From: Watersipora subatra
Taxonomy: Eukaryota > Bryozoa > Gymnolaemata > Cheilostomatida > Watersiporidae
DNA: 64,000 nucleotides
Assembly: GCF_963576615.1 (NCBI RefSeq)
Contig: NC_088708.1
Span: forward strand, 52,439,196-52,503,195
Direction: 5' to 3'
A program made the position numbers and the translations under genes. Under the pieces are notes generated by a model. That model did not search any database. It saw nothing but the letters and a program-made list of their open reading frames with translations, and was not told where the DNA came from. Positions 38,738 through 50,900 of the stretch are shown piece by piece; the first letter of the stretch is position 1; each line of letters opens with the position of its first letter.

Positions 38738-41700
38738 ATGGCCAACATTTACAACTTTGGTGACAATCACCGTGGCAAGGATCCTTCAAACAGAGCCGAA
38801 CACGCTAGATCTAATGCAATAGTCATAGAAAATGGAAGTTATGAATGTCGAGCCGGTTTTGTGTCTGATAAGCAGCCTGATCTTATATTCAAAAACTTGG
38901 CATTTCGCCAAAAAGGTCGGAACAATGAAGCAGATATTGTGCTAGTGGGCAGAGAGATCGAGAATTTGGAAACATTTCGCACACAACTCAAATCGCCCTT
39001 CGATCGGAATGTAGTGACTCAGTTTGACACCCAAGAGGTGATATTGGACCACGTATTCAGTAAACTGCGCATTAAATCCAAAAACTGTGTTGGTCATCCA
39101 GTCATGATTTCTGAACCAATAGCTAATCCAAATCATTCTCGAAAATATTTATCCGAACTCGTTTTTGAGTGTTACTGTGTGCCTAGTTTATTTTACTACA
39201 CAGATGCATTAGGCTGCTGGTATCACGAAAAGCAGTCAACTAACGATGAGAACAATGCTCTCGTTGTCTCTATCGGCTATCAGACGACGCATGTCATTCC
39301 TATTAGTGATGGTAAAACCGACCATGAGAATATTCGAAGAGTGAATCTTGGAGGATACCACTTGGACTATTTCATGCAGAAGTTGTTGCAGCTCAAATAC
39401 CCTATACACGCTGGCTCAGTGTCGCTCTCTCGGGCTGAAGACATCGTACAGAATCATGTATGGATTGCTGAGCATTACAAGGAGGCATGCGATCAATGGA
39501 CTGACATGTCGTACTATTATGATAAGGTTGGTGTGCTTCTTAAAACATATTAGTATCGCATTTATTTTATTCCAAATTTATCATGTTTTTGCAAATTTAA
39601 CTTTTTTTTGCATGTTTTACAAAAAAATTTCTATACAGCTACAAAAACATTTAAGCTAAGCAAGCATTTCAAAAATTGTTTGAAATTGCATTCAAACAAC
39701 TTGAGAATATTTTGGATTTTTTATTTGATTTTTTAGATTCACTCACTAGAGGGCACATCTAGAAATCATTTGCTACATGTAGAATGATTTCTATGTCTGC
39801 TGGTATCTAATTAGAAGTTAAATATAGATTTCTAGAATTATTTTTAGAAATTCTAGCAATATCTAGCAATAAACTAGAACTTATAATATTTGACATTTTG
39901 CTCATGCATTGATGTTACTCACTGTCACACATACTAATGTATAGGTGTTTTATAATGTGGTTTCATATTAGTCAAGGTTTCATATTAGTCTGCTCGCTGC
40001 AGGTGCGAAAGATGCAACTGCCCTATGGCAACGTGCCAGCCAACTTTGCGGCCGTAGCAATGCAAGGGGAGAGGCAGGTGGAGAGAGCAAAACTCACTAA
40101 AGAAAAGCAATCATTGGAAAAGTTGCAAAACAAGAAACAAATACTAGGCAAGTATTTAGATCGATAATACCACTGACCCTTGGTGGGTGGTCCGGTTTAA
40201 CTGATATGTCTATATTTAGGTCTATTGATACAGGAAGCATCACATTAATAAAGTTTATATGCATTGCACTATACGTATAATCTAAACTATGCTGTACTTT
40301 ATATACTTTAAAATATTTAGGTTGTCAGGTAAAAATATTTCTAAACCGCAGAAGTTTTTAAAAACAACAACAAAGGTTAGGCAACTCCTGTAAAGTTAAA
40401 TTGTTTGCGTAAGTTTTTATTAACATTAAATATTAAAAATCATTTTTTATTGAGTATCACAAAATTCACTCTTTAAACTTATTTTGTGGTTTTTAACATA
40501 TTTATAAATCATAAAATTTATTTCACCATCATGATAGTCGAATAGCATACAAACAATTTGATTGAAAAAAATTTCAGTTTTGTGATTGAATTATATAAAT
40601 GACTCCTATAGACAAGTGTTTCTTACATTTAATATTTTTATAAATTTTATCATCAGGTTTATAAGCCAAATATACCTAGCTTTATGTTGGTAGTACCTAA
40701 GTAATACTATTGCGAGAGAATATATTGGTCCAATATGGCCTACTTTTACTCAGTGTCGGAGGCCATATTGGACCAGTATTAATAGCCTCCATCTTACCCG
40801 CTATTACTTATTCTATAGATTGCTTTGGGAGGCTGGCGTGAAATGTAACGGCAACAAAATAAGTACCTTTCACAAACTGATGCAAATTGTGTTTCAGTGA
40901 CTACCTAGTTCCTGAGCAAATTACAAAGTTCCTGTGCAAATTACAAAGTTCCTGAGCAAATTACAAAGTTCCCGAGCAAATTACAAAGTTCCCGAGCAAA
41001 TTACAAAGTTCCCGAGCAAATTACAAAGTTCCCGAGCAAATTACAAAGTTCCCGAGCAAATTACAAAGTTCCCGAGCAAATTACAAAGTTCCCGAGCAAA
41101 TTACTAAGTTCCCGAGCAAATTACAAAGTTCCCGAGCAAATTACAAAGTTCCCGAGCAAATTACAAAGTTCCCGAGCAAATTACAAAGTTCCCGAGCAAA
41201 TTACAAAGTTCCCGAGCAAATTACAAAGTTCCCGAGCAAATTACAAAGTTCCCGAGCAAATTACAAACTGCTTCATATTGAGCTGAAAATTAAAAGATGT
41301 TTTTTGCTGCACACTATGTATAGTTTATAACAAAGCATAAGCAGAGAGAGTAATGTCACAGGATGTATATAGACACCATATTGGGCCCATTCTTTTCCTT
41401 CAGTGAGATTACTCTATGTAATGCTCTCCCTGGTATGAGCAAGGCCGTAATTGCTTCATTAATTACCATAAATGTAAAACTCAAATGGAAAATTATGAAG
41501 TTATGCATGCTTTGAACCAAAATACCTGCTGGTCATCAGGTATCTGTAGACATGTCAAGTCCGTAACACTAAATCACTGTCACTGAGAATATACTGATCA
41601 CATATTTGATCAGTACTTTAAAATAGCCACCTAGAACAAGGGCAGCCAGAACGGGAACAGAAAAACCCATACTAAATATAGGTAGCTGTTTTCTCAAGCA

Positions 41701-44492
41701 GGATCCTTTGGTTTAGCCTCTGATGTTTGTGTGCCTTCCAGCTCTATAACTGTCTACATTCTTTGATAACTGGTCCTGTTTGAAATAGATGTGGTTTTTT
41801 GTATATTTCCTTGTTAGATCTTGCAGCAACATACTCACTTCGCTTTACATCATGTGACCTGAACAGCCCAATTAGGTTTTTCATAAAATCACTGTTGCTT
41901 GCCATTCAGGCTATTTGAGGAACCAGTTTTGCTTGCCACAGTATTTGGCATCGTGTTTAAAAGTTCTATGAGTACTATTTGATTTGATTCCACAGACCAA
42001 TTATGTGAGATACAGGAGCTGACAGGTACGAAATTGCATCGGCGCCTCGCTGAACTGAATGTCGACTCACCAGGAGAACTTCAGTGTCACATTAAGGCAT
42101 TGAGGGCTACGGTAGAAGACCTGAAGAGGAAGATAACTCTCAAAGAGGAGTTCAACAGCGGCATCCTTACTGCTGAATGGCTCCAGGCTCAGGTTGTTAT
42201 AACTGCAGCATCGCTTGTGAATGATCACCCTGATGTTTATGTAGCTTACCAGAGTAATCGTGTGTTCTAGATATCTTAGCTAGTAGGATAGTTGTCTCAA
42301 TGGTAGTAGTATTTACCTACATAGTATACTACCGTTTGTCAAACATTCTTACAGTAGGTTTGGTCGGGCAAACAACAGATTATGAATTTCCACATTTTGG
42401 CAACTATCTTTGCTTCGCGCAAGTTCTATTTGAAAGAAGTTCGTAAACCAAACACTTCACATTCAGTAAAGACTTGTTAACAAAGCCCTGTAATCAACTA
42501 CGTGTATTACTAAGAATATGCAGTATTGTTTTGATCATTTACTGGCAGGAAGTCGAATAGACCAATCAAAAGAACAATCATTTCATGAGGTATTTTTGTT
42601 GGCTAAATCATTATCTTGCTATTTACTTAGCTGCCATGGTCGACAGCGAATGTTTCGTGCAAGCTGAATTACTCACAGAGGAGTCACTCATGAATCTGTG
42701 ACTCTGGTTTTTTATTCTATTGGCACCTAAAAGCAACGAGAGTTGGATTGGCTTTTTTATCCCAAGTGATTGAAAGACAATGAATTGATGTTTCGCTTTT
42801 AATAGTTCAACTATGCAAGTCAACCTTCACTTAATTCAATCAAACTAATTCCATGAATCAAAGACGGGAAAGACGAGCATTTTCAGACAACATCTGTAGA
42901 CTAGTCATCTCCCATGGGACTCTATCCTCTCTGACTTTCTGTTTTTTAGGTGTAGCTTGACTACGACCCTCATATATTGTTGACTAGCTAAATGTGCGGC
43001 ATTGCACGGGTAATAAAATAATTACCCAATGAATCTGTATAACTTAAGCTAGTCTAAAGCTTTACTATAATAAAAGCCATGAAGCCAGCTTGACGTGACG
43101 TTACGTGTTAGTTATGCTAGTATTTTTGCAAGCGCAGCGTATGTATGTGAACAATTATTTTATGGTATGGCAAGGACAATGTAGCGTAGTAAATAGAAAG
43201 TTTGCCTGCAGACCTGTAGGTTCGGAGTTGAAATCACAGTGAAGGGGATTTTTTTTACATAAAACTTTATTGCTATAATGGGACAGATACTCAGATATAT
43301 ATATAAACTTGGCAGCTGTTGCAGGATTATTGCAGAGTGAAGCGTGTCCACTATTGACTTTCTGAGTACATGTATCTGCTTTGCGTTTGACAGATTGACA
43401 AGCTGGATAACCCTGATCTGACTAAAGAGTTTTCTGAGTTTGACGTGGCTGAGTACTATCAGCTACACATTGGCATAGAGCAGGTGCGGGTACCAGAGCT
43501 GCTCTTTCAACCTAGCATGGTTGGCATAGACCAGGGTGGGCTGAGTGAGACCCTTATCTATGTGCTTGGCAAGTATCCTGAGGAGAAGCAGGCCCAACTA
43601 TCAAGTAAGTTTTGTTCTACAATGTATGTGTTTGGTTTAGCTAGTTTAACTTCCTATGATTCTGTCTAACAAAAGTTTGTGTTCCAAAAAATCTTAACCA
43701 ATTTCTGGAATGAATTTATTGGCATAAGATTGATTGGAAACCGAATTTAAACTTTATTTGGTACATTATTTTTATCAATTCAAATTTTTGTTCTGAGTAT
43801 CAAGCTCAGCCATAAAAAACTACTTATATCAAACATGTATAATTATTAATTTTAATAATTGTACATGTTTAGTTATTAAATATTATTATTAGATGTAATT
43901 ATTAATTTTAATAATTATATCAAATTTTATTATAATAGTGTAACACATGATAACACATTATACAGTTTAACAATGCTATTGAATATAAAATCAAATTTCA
44001 ATTGTAATGTAATATATTATTATAATATTTTCTGTAGACACGTTTTTGTTGCACTGTAGTTGATAATGATAACATTTGATATTATATCTAACTCACATTT
44101 ACTAAGGACTAGGCTAACCTAGATTAGACTGTATGTTTTGAACAATACATAAGTGACGTGTTTTTAAAATTTTTCGAACCAAATCTGTTATATTTGCAGA
44201 GAATGTGCTACTAACCGGTGGATGTGCATGTATACCAGGAATTAGAGAGAGAGTAGAGGCTGATTTACGATCGTGTCGTCCGTTCCAATCAGAAATTAGG
44301 GTGAAGTTAGCTTCAGATCCAGTGAATGCAAGCTGGAAAGGTGCACGAAAGTGGTACAACGACGCCAACAGAGCACAGTTTGCTTGCACCAAGGCTATGT
44401 ATGAGGAGCTTGGAGGAGAATACTTTATAGAACACGAGCTAAGCAATGCTTTTTACAAGACACCTGCTCCAACTCAAGCTAAGCCTCAGTAA
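38738..44492 (+). CDS. ACTR5: Actin-related protein 5, INO80 complex subunit
   Basis: Exons: 38738-39526, 40003-40151, 40321-40328 (predicted 8-nt microexon), 41996-42192, 43394-43604, 44200-44492. Phases agree and give about 548 aa (human about 607). ARP5 works in the nucleus as part of the INO80 nucleosome remodeller, paired with the IES6-type subunit. The actin-fold start has IENGSYECRAGF, followed by LKSPFDRNVV, SELVFECY, VVSIGYQTTHVIPI and RVNLGGYHLDYFMQKLLQLKYP. A charged coiled insertion specific to ARP5 (about 270-350) holds QVERAKLTKEKQSLEKLQ, LHRRLAELNVDSP and DLKRKITLKEE. The actin fold resumes with VPELLFQPSMVG, LLTGGCACIPG and GGEYFIEHE. The ATG at 38738 is the first Met that fits the family. 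TTGCAG at about 38710 may mark the acceptor of a 5' leader. Confidence 0.94.
40321..40328 (+). CDS. ACTR5: Predicted 8-nt microexon of ACTR5
   Basis: Exon 2 ends two bases into a codon and exon 4 needs one preceding base (G) to read D-QLCEIQEL. Direct joining hits a stop. GTTGTCAG, between AATATTTAG and GTAAAA, has a length of 8 (1+6+1), restoring frame as K-L-S-D. The fit is exact, but other small exons of suitable phase cannot be excluded. Confidence 0.45.
40725..40776. repeat. Hairpin with 16-bp arms in an ACTR5 intron
   Basis: TGGTCCAATATGGCCT and its reverse complement AGGCCATATTGGACCA are separated by about 18 bp. No related copy was noticed elsewhere in the window. Confidence 0.8.
40908..41267. 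repeat. 20-bp minisatellite, 18 copies (ACTR5 intron)
   Basis: Eighteen head-to-tail copies of GTTCCCGAGCAAATTACAAA, exactly 20 bp each. The first three copies carry CCTGAG or CCTGTG variants, and one central copy has ACTAAG. Confidence 0.97.
42960..43170. other. ACTR5 intron sequence, possible repeat block
   Basis: GTGCGGCATTGCACGGGTAATA and the neighbouring GACGTGACGTTACGTG stand out in composition from the AT-rich intron and directly precede a SINE-like segment. I cannot assign them to a family. Confidence 0.25.
43175..43290 (+). repeat. tRNA-derived SINE family, copy in ACTR5 intron
   Basis: AGTTTGCCTGCAGACC, then GGTTCGGAGTTGAAATCACAG, then GGGGATTTTT and ACTTTATTGCTATAATGG matches, with substitutions, the minus-strand segment 62516-62405. 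The first blocks resemble a tRNA anticodon-to-B-box region, and the rest is a shared tail. Confidence 0.6.
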
Positions 44493-44929
44493 AATTGTTA
44501 GCTACTAGCTGATGTTTAGGTCATCGTAGCAGATAAATATGTTATTAGAAATATAACCGTAAGACATGTTGAGTTGTAGATACATTGAGACAGAATTAAA
44601 CAATGTTGACATCATAAAATATGCTTTTAAACTTGCACCTTGTATAATATTTTTTGAAAAGGCCCTCTTTAACATTGTCGAATCCACTTCTATAAGAAAG
44701 TAAAGCAATGGTAACTCCAAGACATGATATAAAATTAAAATATTCATATGAAGATCATGTATTCCATCACCAGTGATAAGCTCGTAACACATTCAACAGC
44801 AATTAGTTTGGCATCTGCTCTACACTCTATTTAGATAAAACTCTGAAACAACACATTTCTATGTTTATTTGCAACATTTGTAAATATTTTTTTTAATATT
44901 GTATGTATATATTGAATATATAAATAACA
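44493..44929. other. Convergent 3' UTR region of ACTR5 and NitFhit
   Basis: The stops face each other 437 bp apart. AATAAA for NitFhit on the minus strand is the complement of TTTATT at 44864-44869, 61 bp past its stop. The nearest exact AATAAA for ACTR5 is at 44933-44938, inside NitFhit coding sequence. Confidence 0.6.
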
Positions 44930-47900
44930 TTAAATAAAATATTTCCTCATTCTTGAAGCCTCTTCCATCATCACATCTTCAGTCCTCCATAAATGACTAC
45001 CCTGGGGGAGGGCTGTTCCATCTTCCTGTTTGTCATGTGACTCCAACTGCAGCAGATCAGCCAATTCAGTTTACCTAATGTTCACTTCTCAGCAGTGTCA
45101 GATAGTCAACACTGAGCCAGCGAGTACTCAAAATGAGTTGTTTGTTCATTTCAAGCTGAATTGACCTTATGTTACCACATACTTCCAGCCACTAGGATCT
45201 GCTGTCACTATTATTTTAAAGTATTAAAATCTCACAAATGTTTATCTTTTCAAAGGTGATTTATGCAGCAAATTTATTAGCCTATTTATTATGTTAGTGT
45301 GTGTTAAGTCCAGCCTTTTCTAAGGCAAAATAATTGTTGACTTTCAAAATAATACCTCGAAATGTGAAGAAAACATGAGTAGTGTAAATAGAAATAAATA
45401 TAAATTGCAAATATACGGTAAGTGGCTAATACATCATAAATATGATATTTAAGATATAAATACCTTTCCATAGATATCATCATTATTCTCAAAGTCCCCT
45501 GGTCGTCTGGGCAGTATGTGGACGTGCACGTGCTGCAACATCAGATGAGATGAGGTACTTATGCTAACATTCAAGTGTTTAGTTAGCCCATGAAATTATG
45601 TTTGTGGTAGGAGTACGTGTGTGCATATGTATGTACATGTATAACCAAATAATTGTATGTAGAGTTATTACAGCTGACTATCTCTCAGGGTTACTAGTAA
45701 TGATAATATGATAATAAGAAGGCTGTAAAAGCTTTGGTTGACAACTTAACAAGGATTTTCTTTACACACTGTTCTGCGAGTACGTGGAAGTCTGGTCAAG
45801 ATATGTCACATAAAGTATAAACTTCAAGTGTCCATTTTCATTTGCGAAAAACCTTTTCCATTATTGTATTTTGTGGTGCTCCAAGAAATATATCGGCAAA
45901 AAATGTTTTTTAAAGTCAACTGAAAATTAGACATTTAGTCAGCATATACATATAAATCAGGGTGTCAAGGTGGCCTAGTGGTAGTGCCTTGGGCTGTCAA
46001 CCATTTGGTTGGTGGTTCGACTCCTGCTTAATGCCAATCTGACAATAAGCTTTCTACCCTAAGCTGCTGAGTCTTTTGGATCTAGGATATAACTTGGAGG
46101 CCCCGTGTACACACTGACAATGTGGGCACATTAAATATCAACCTCTGTCCTTCGCACATTGGGCAAGTGAAATGGCTACCTGGCTCTGTCAGACTGGACG
46201 TGTTGCAAAGGCAACCCATCAGGTTAATCTGACAGTTGCGGAAATGGTAAATACTAAGAACTGTGTTACCTCTTCTCTACCATACTGCTCGACCCAAGCA
46301 TGCATCGCTAAGATGCAAATTATCGTCGCTTTCTGACAGACAGCAAACCAGTTACATATAAATCATTGAATCCATAAGATGGATGATTAGGTATAAATGG
46401 GAATTTATAATAAATTTGCAATCAGCCCACTTAAATATAACTCTCATCTCTTTCCTAAATATCTCTCAAATTTTTTTGCCAAATCAGAGTAGAGTATCAG
46501 ATATTTATACACGTATCTACCTCCACGGTTTGTCCAGCATCAGGTCCATCCTGAATAGTAACTGTGAGTGATTCAGCAGCAAATTCCTTTTTCACAGCCT
46601 CGCTGACCGTACTGACTGATTCAAATAAGTCAGCCATCTCTGCAAATGTCAAATCTGCCATCCTTTTCACCACTCTGATAGGTGACACCAGCATATCTAG
46701 TCAGGACTAAGTAAGGGAATGTGATATACATACACAGGTAAATATGCTATTTGAAATCTTTAAAGTGTTAAAATTCAAAAACAAAACACTAATCATATGA
46801 GATGCAACCACAGCCATTGACAATTAATCACTTTTAATATAAAAAAAATATTACCATAAGATTTAGCGTAGTGCTATTTGAAACAACGATGCAAATATGG
46901 CATTTATAAATCCCCACTCAAGTCTTGCTGCCTGGTCGCACACAAACTGCTTTACTTACTATAAACCATTTTTATGAACACAACATCTACAGACTCTACA
47001 GACATCATACATCATACAGCATAATTAATCTTATTTATGAAACACGCCTTATTGATATGAAACCTTTAATTATTCAAAATGAGCTTGCAATGAAGACCTT
47101 AGAAAAGATCTAGAAAAAGTTGAAAAACATGCACCGACCTACATAATTTTACAGAGACCATCAGTTGTAAGTACACTAAGCAAGCTATTTACGCAAATAA
47201 AAAGTATGTCTTAGTTTTAAATAGCAAGGTGTTTTGTTCTTAAACAGAATGCAGTGATTGTCAAAGGATACGGCCTGGGAGCACAGGCTTCTTGTTGACA
47301 AACGCAAAGGAGAGCTGAGTTCGGTAAATCACAGTTGTGTAAGGAATGCTCAACTGTGCGAAGTTATACACTTTTCTTTCATCAATGTTATAACCTAAAC
47401 ATATGATTGGTGAGTTACAATTTTATTGGACAACAAATAGCTCTGTGTCTCGATACAAAGATAGCAGATGCAAGGTCTGAGTTGGATACAAGCTAGAATG
47501 CACATGTTTGTAAAAAGTTAACCCTTGAAATTTGAATTAACCGCTCAACTGTACCAGCTACAGAGTATATCAGTTGAACAATTAGTAGTAGAGATGACTA
47601 TTGAAGTAGTAGTAGTAGCGATGACTATTTAAAAATGTGATGAAATCTAAACAGCGTAGTTTTTAACAAGTGTACACAGAAATGTGAAAGATTACAGAAC
47701 TATTTACCAAAAAATTACTACATACAACTTATGTGCAGTTCGGTAGAATTTCATGTAGATACAGTTAGCAGCTGCAAAAACTGGCACCTGGTAGATAGGA
47801 TTGTATTAGCAACTTGATATCATTAGCTTTTTTCTGTCAGATTACATTTAAATACATAAATACATTAGATTGTATTTATCAGCTGTTATTGGCATTAGTA

Positions 47901-50900
47901 ACTAACAAAATGATGGTTTTTGTGACATGCCAAAAAATGAAAAGAACAGAAATCAAAAACTATTAAGCGAGTTGAACAAATGTGTATTAAAAGTTAGAGA
48001 TCTATTTGTATTCCGGTATAGAAGTTAAGTTTGTAGTAACAGAAAGTTCATAAAACTAGTGTTAAGCATATGCGTAAAAGGATAAATACAAATATTCCTT
48101 GCACATTTTATGCACGATTTTGAACCTGTAACACAAAGGGAAAAAGGACTAAGTTTTTGATAACTTGAAGTTATAAAGATGCTATCGTACAAACTGGTCT
48201 CACATTTGGTTAATTGGTAAAGATTTGTAGCTTGTTATCTGTTGTCATTCCATAAAAACACTGGAGTTTAGCATTTATCCCCATGGAGCTATCACCAATG
48301 ATAACCGCTTCTTTGTTTACCAATACTGGAACTCGGTCGGTTCAGTAGAATGAAAGACATCCAATAAAGTACTATATATATATATATATATATATCCTAT
48401 ATATATATAGGATGTATATACTGTATATATATATATATATACTATATATATATATCCTGATATATATATATCCTGATATATATATATATCCTGATATATA
48501 TATATATATCCTGATATATATCCTGATCACAGATGACTCTCGATTTCAAACAAGTAAACAACATTAGCATGTTGTTCATCACTCACTTTGGTTATTGTTG
48601 CACTTAGAAACTGTATAAAGGTCTGGCCGTTTATGAGATAACACAGGCATGGATGTTCTCACTTTCTCTATCAGGTCAAGGTCAATTTCCGCTGTAGCTA
48701 CACCCACACCATCTTCAATGTCGCAGAGGATTTTACCCCAAGGATCGATGATCTGACAAACATACAAAGTACACGCTGTTCTATTGATAGAGGAAGTCTG
48801 ACGTAAAACGAAGCAATTGACCGGCAACCCCCAGCAACCAGCATTCATAGGGGTCACCAGCATTCATAGGGGTCACCAGCATTCATAGGGGTCACCAGCA
48901 TTCATAGGGGTCACCAGCATTCATAGGGGATAATGAATTTCATTCTGCATGGTGTCTTTGTTTAGTAAAGGCTGAGATTTTGTAAAACTTGTACAATATT
49001 ATTGGTCGATTGTTAGCATGAGTACCCAACAACCCAACAAGTGATGTTTATAAGCTGGTGATGTAATGAAAACTGTACTCAATTACTTTTTTATTTCAAG
49101 TCAGTGAAAACTGATTAAACAAAAACCAAACACATCAGTTCAGCCACTTGAAGTGCGCAATTCAAATCGTACTTTACCAAATGGTAGTTTGGTAGTTTAA
49201 ATTAATTTTAGTAGTAGTGAAATGGTAGTTTGCAAATATGGAACGAGCCGTTACCAACGAAGAAGCAATTCATATGCTCAATAAGAGATATCGGGTCATC
49301 ATCTGTTTCCATGTTTTTTTCATTGATCGATTGAACAATGATATTATAATAATAATGCTGTAATAATTCATTGGCTGGTAGTATATGATGAATATTTACA
49401 TCTACCTCTAGTGTTATTAAACTGTGTAGCTGCAAATTAAAATTGATAAAAAATAATAATCCTAATAATATATTAATAATAAAATAATAATTTATTGAGT
49501 TGAAGATAGCGAGCAGTTGAAGATAGCGAGCAGTTGAAGATAGCGAGCAGTTGAAGATAGCGAGCAGTTGAAGATAGCGAGCAGTTGAAGATAGCGAGCA
49601 GTTGAAGATAGCGAGCAGTTGAAGATAGCGAGCAGTTGAAGATAGCGAGCAGTTGAAGATAGCGAGCAGTTGAAGATAGCGAGCAGTTGAAGATAGCGAG
49701 CAGTTGAAGATAGCGAGCAGTTGAAGATAGCGAGCAGTTGAAGATAGCGAGCAGTTGAAGATAGCGAGCAGTTGAAGATAGCGAGCAGTTGAAGATAGCG
49801 AGCAGTTGAAGATAGCGAGCAGTTGAAGATAGCGAGCAGTTGAAGATAGCGAGCAGTTGAAGATAGCGAGCAGTTGAAGATAGCGAGCAGTTGAAGATAG
49901 CGAGCAGTTGAAGATAGCGAGCAGTTGAAGATAGCGAGCAGTTGAAGATAGCGAGCAGTTGAAGATAGCGAGCAGTTGAAGATAGCGAGCAGTTGAAGAT
50001 AGCGAGCAGTTGAAGATAGCGAGCAGTTGAAGATAGCGAGCAGTTGAAGATAGCGAGCAGTTGAAGATAGCGAGCAGTTGAAGATAGCGAGCAGTGAGAT
50101 TCGAAGACAAATATTTGGGTTAAGCAGCCAGCCTTTATTAGTCCAGGTACGCTGGAGGTACACGGAAACATATCTCAATAATGCAATTTTTTGTCTGCTC
50201 CAAATTCCAAATCCCTTTATTTTCCAAATCCAATTCTAAATCATGCTTGAACTAGTCCACATCAGTTTAAATGAAAATTAACTTGAATCACTATAATTAA
50301 TGGTGATTTGTGTCAATTATTCCATATTTGATTCACCACTGATTTGGGCAATTCTACTTAAAACAGACCACTTGTATACGGAGCTTCAAATCAGATAAAT
50401 ATAATTAATTTAACTCACCATGCTGTGCCCATGTGATGCCCGCTTAGGGTTATGCTGTCCGACCTGTGCAGCAGCTACGACGTAGCATTGGTTCTCAATA
50501 GCCTTAGCCCGCAGCAACACCTATACGCAGATATAAAGATATATGACTAGTTAGCCAGCTTGCAAACAATTTGTTTTAATGTTCACTTTAAGGTATAAAT
50601 TCTACCATTTTAACTTTTCATCAAATGATGAAATGAAATTGAATGGAGATAGAGCCAAGACATTTATTTGTCTAATGAATGTTAATTCTAGCAACAATAT
50701 ACGTTATTCAATAGTTTAGTTCAAAACATTTGTCTGTGAACTGCTCAGACTGATTTGAGGACACATACCAAACGCCTTTTAAAAATGATATCTGACATGC
50801 TGTGTATGCGCATTGGATGTAGCAGATGGTTGGCAGAAGAGACAGTGACAAGGACAATATCAACCACTTTACTTACAGACCTACAGAAACAGCCTAGTCT

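Noticed and set aside
40908-41267. CRISPR-like array
   Set aside because: The 20-bp units are directly adjacent with no unique spacers, inside an intron of an animal gene.
45960-46040. A possible functional tRNA gene
   Set aside because: A and B boxes are present, but acceptor and anticodon stems do not pair well, and the unit is the head of a longer body bounded by target duplications.
49208-50178. Three overlapping minus-strand frames of 228-300 codons
   Set aside because: Product of the stop-free 17-bp array, lying in a NitFhit intron.
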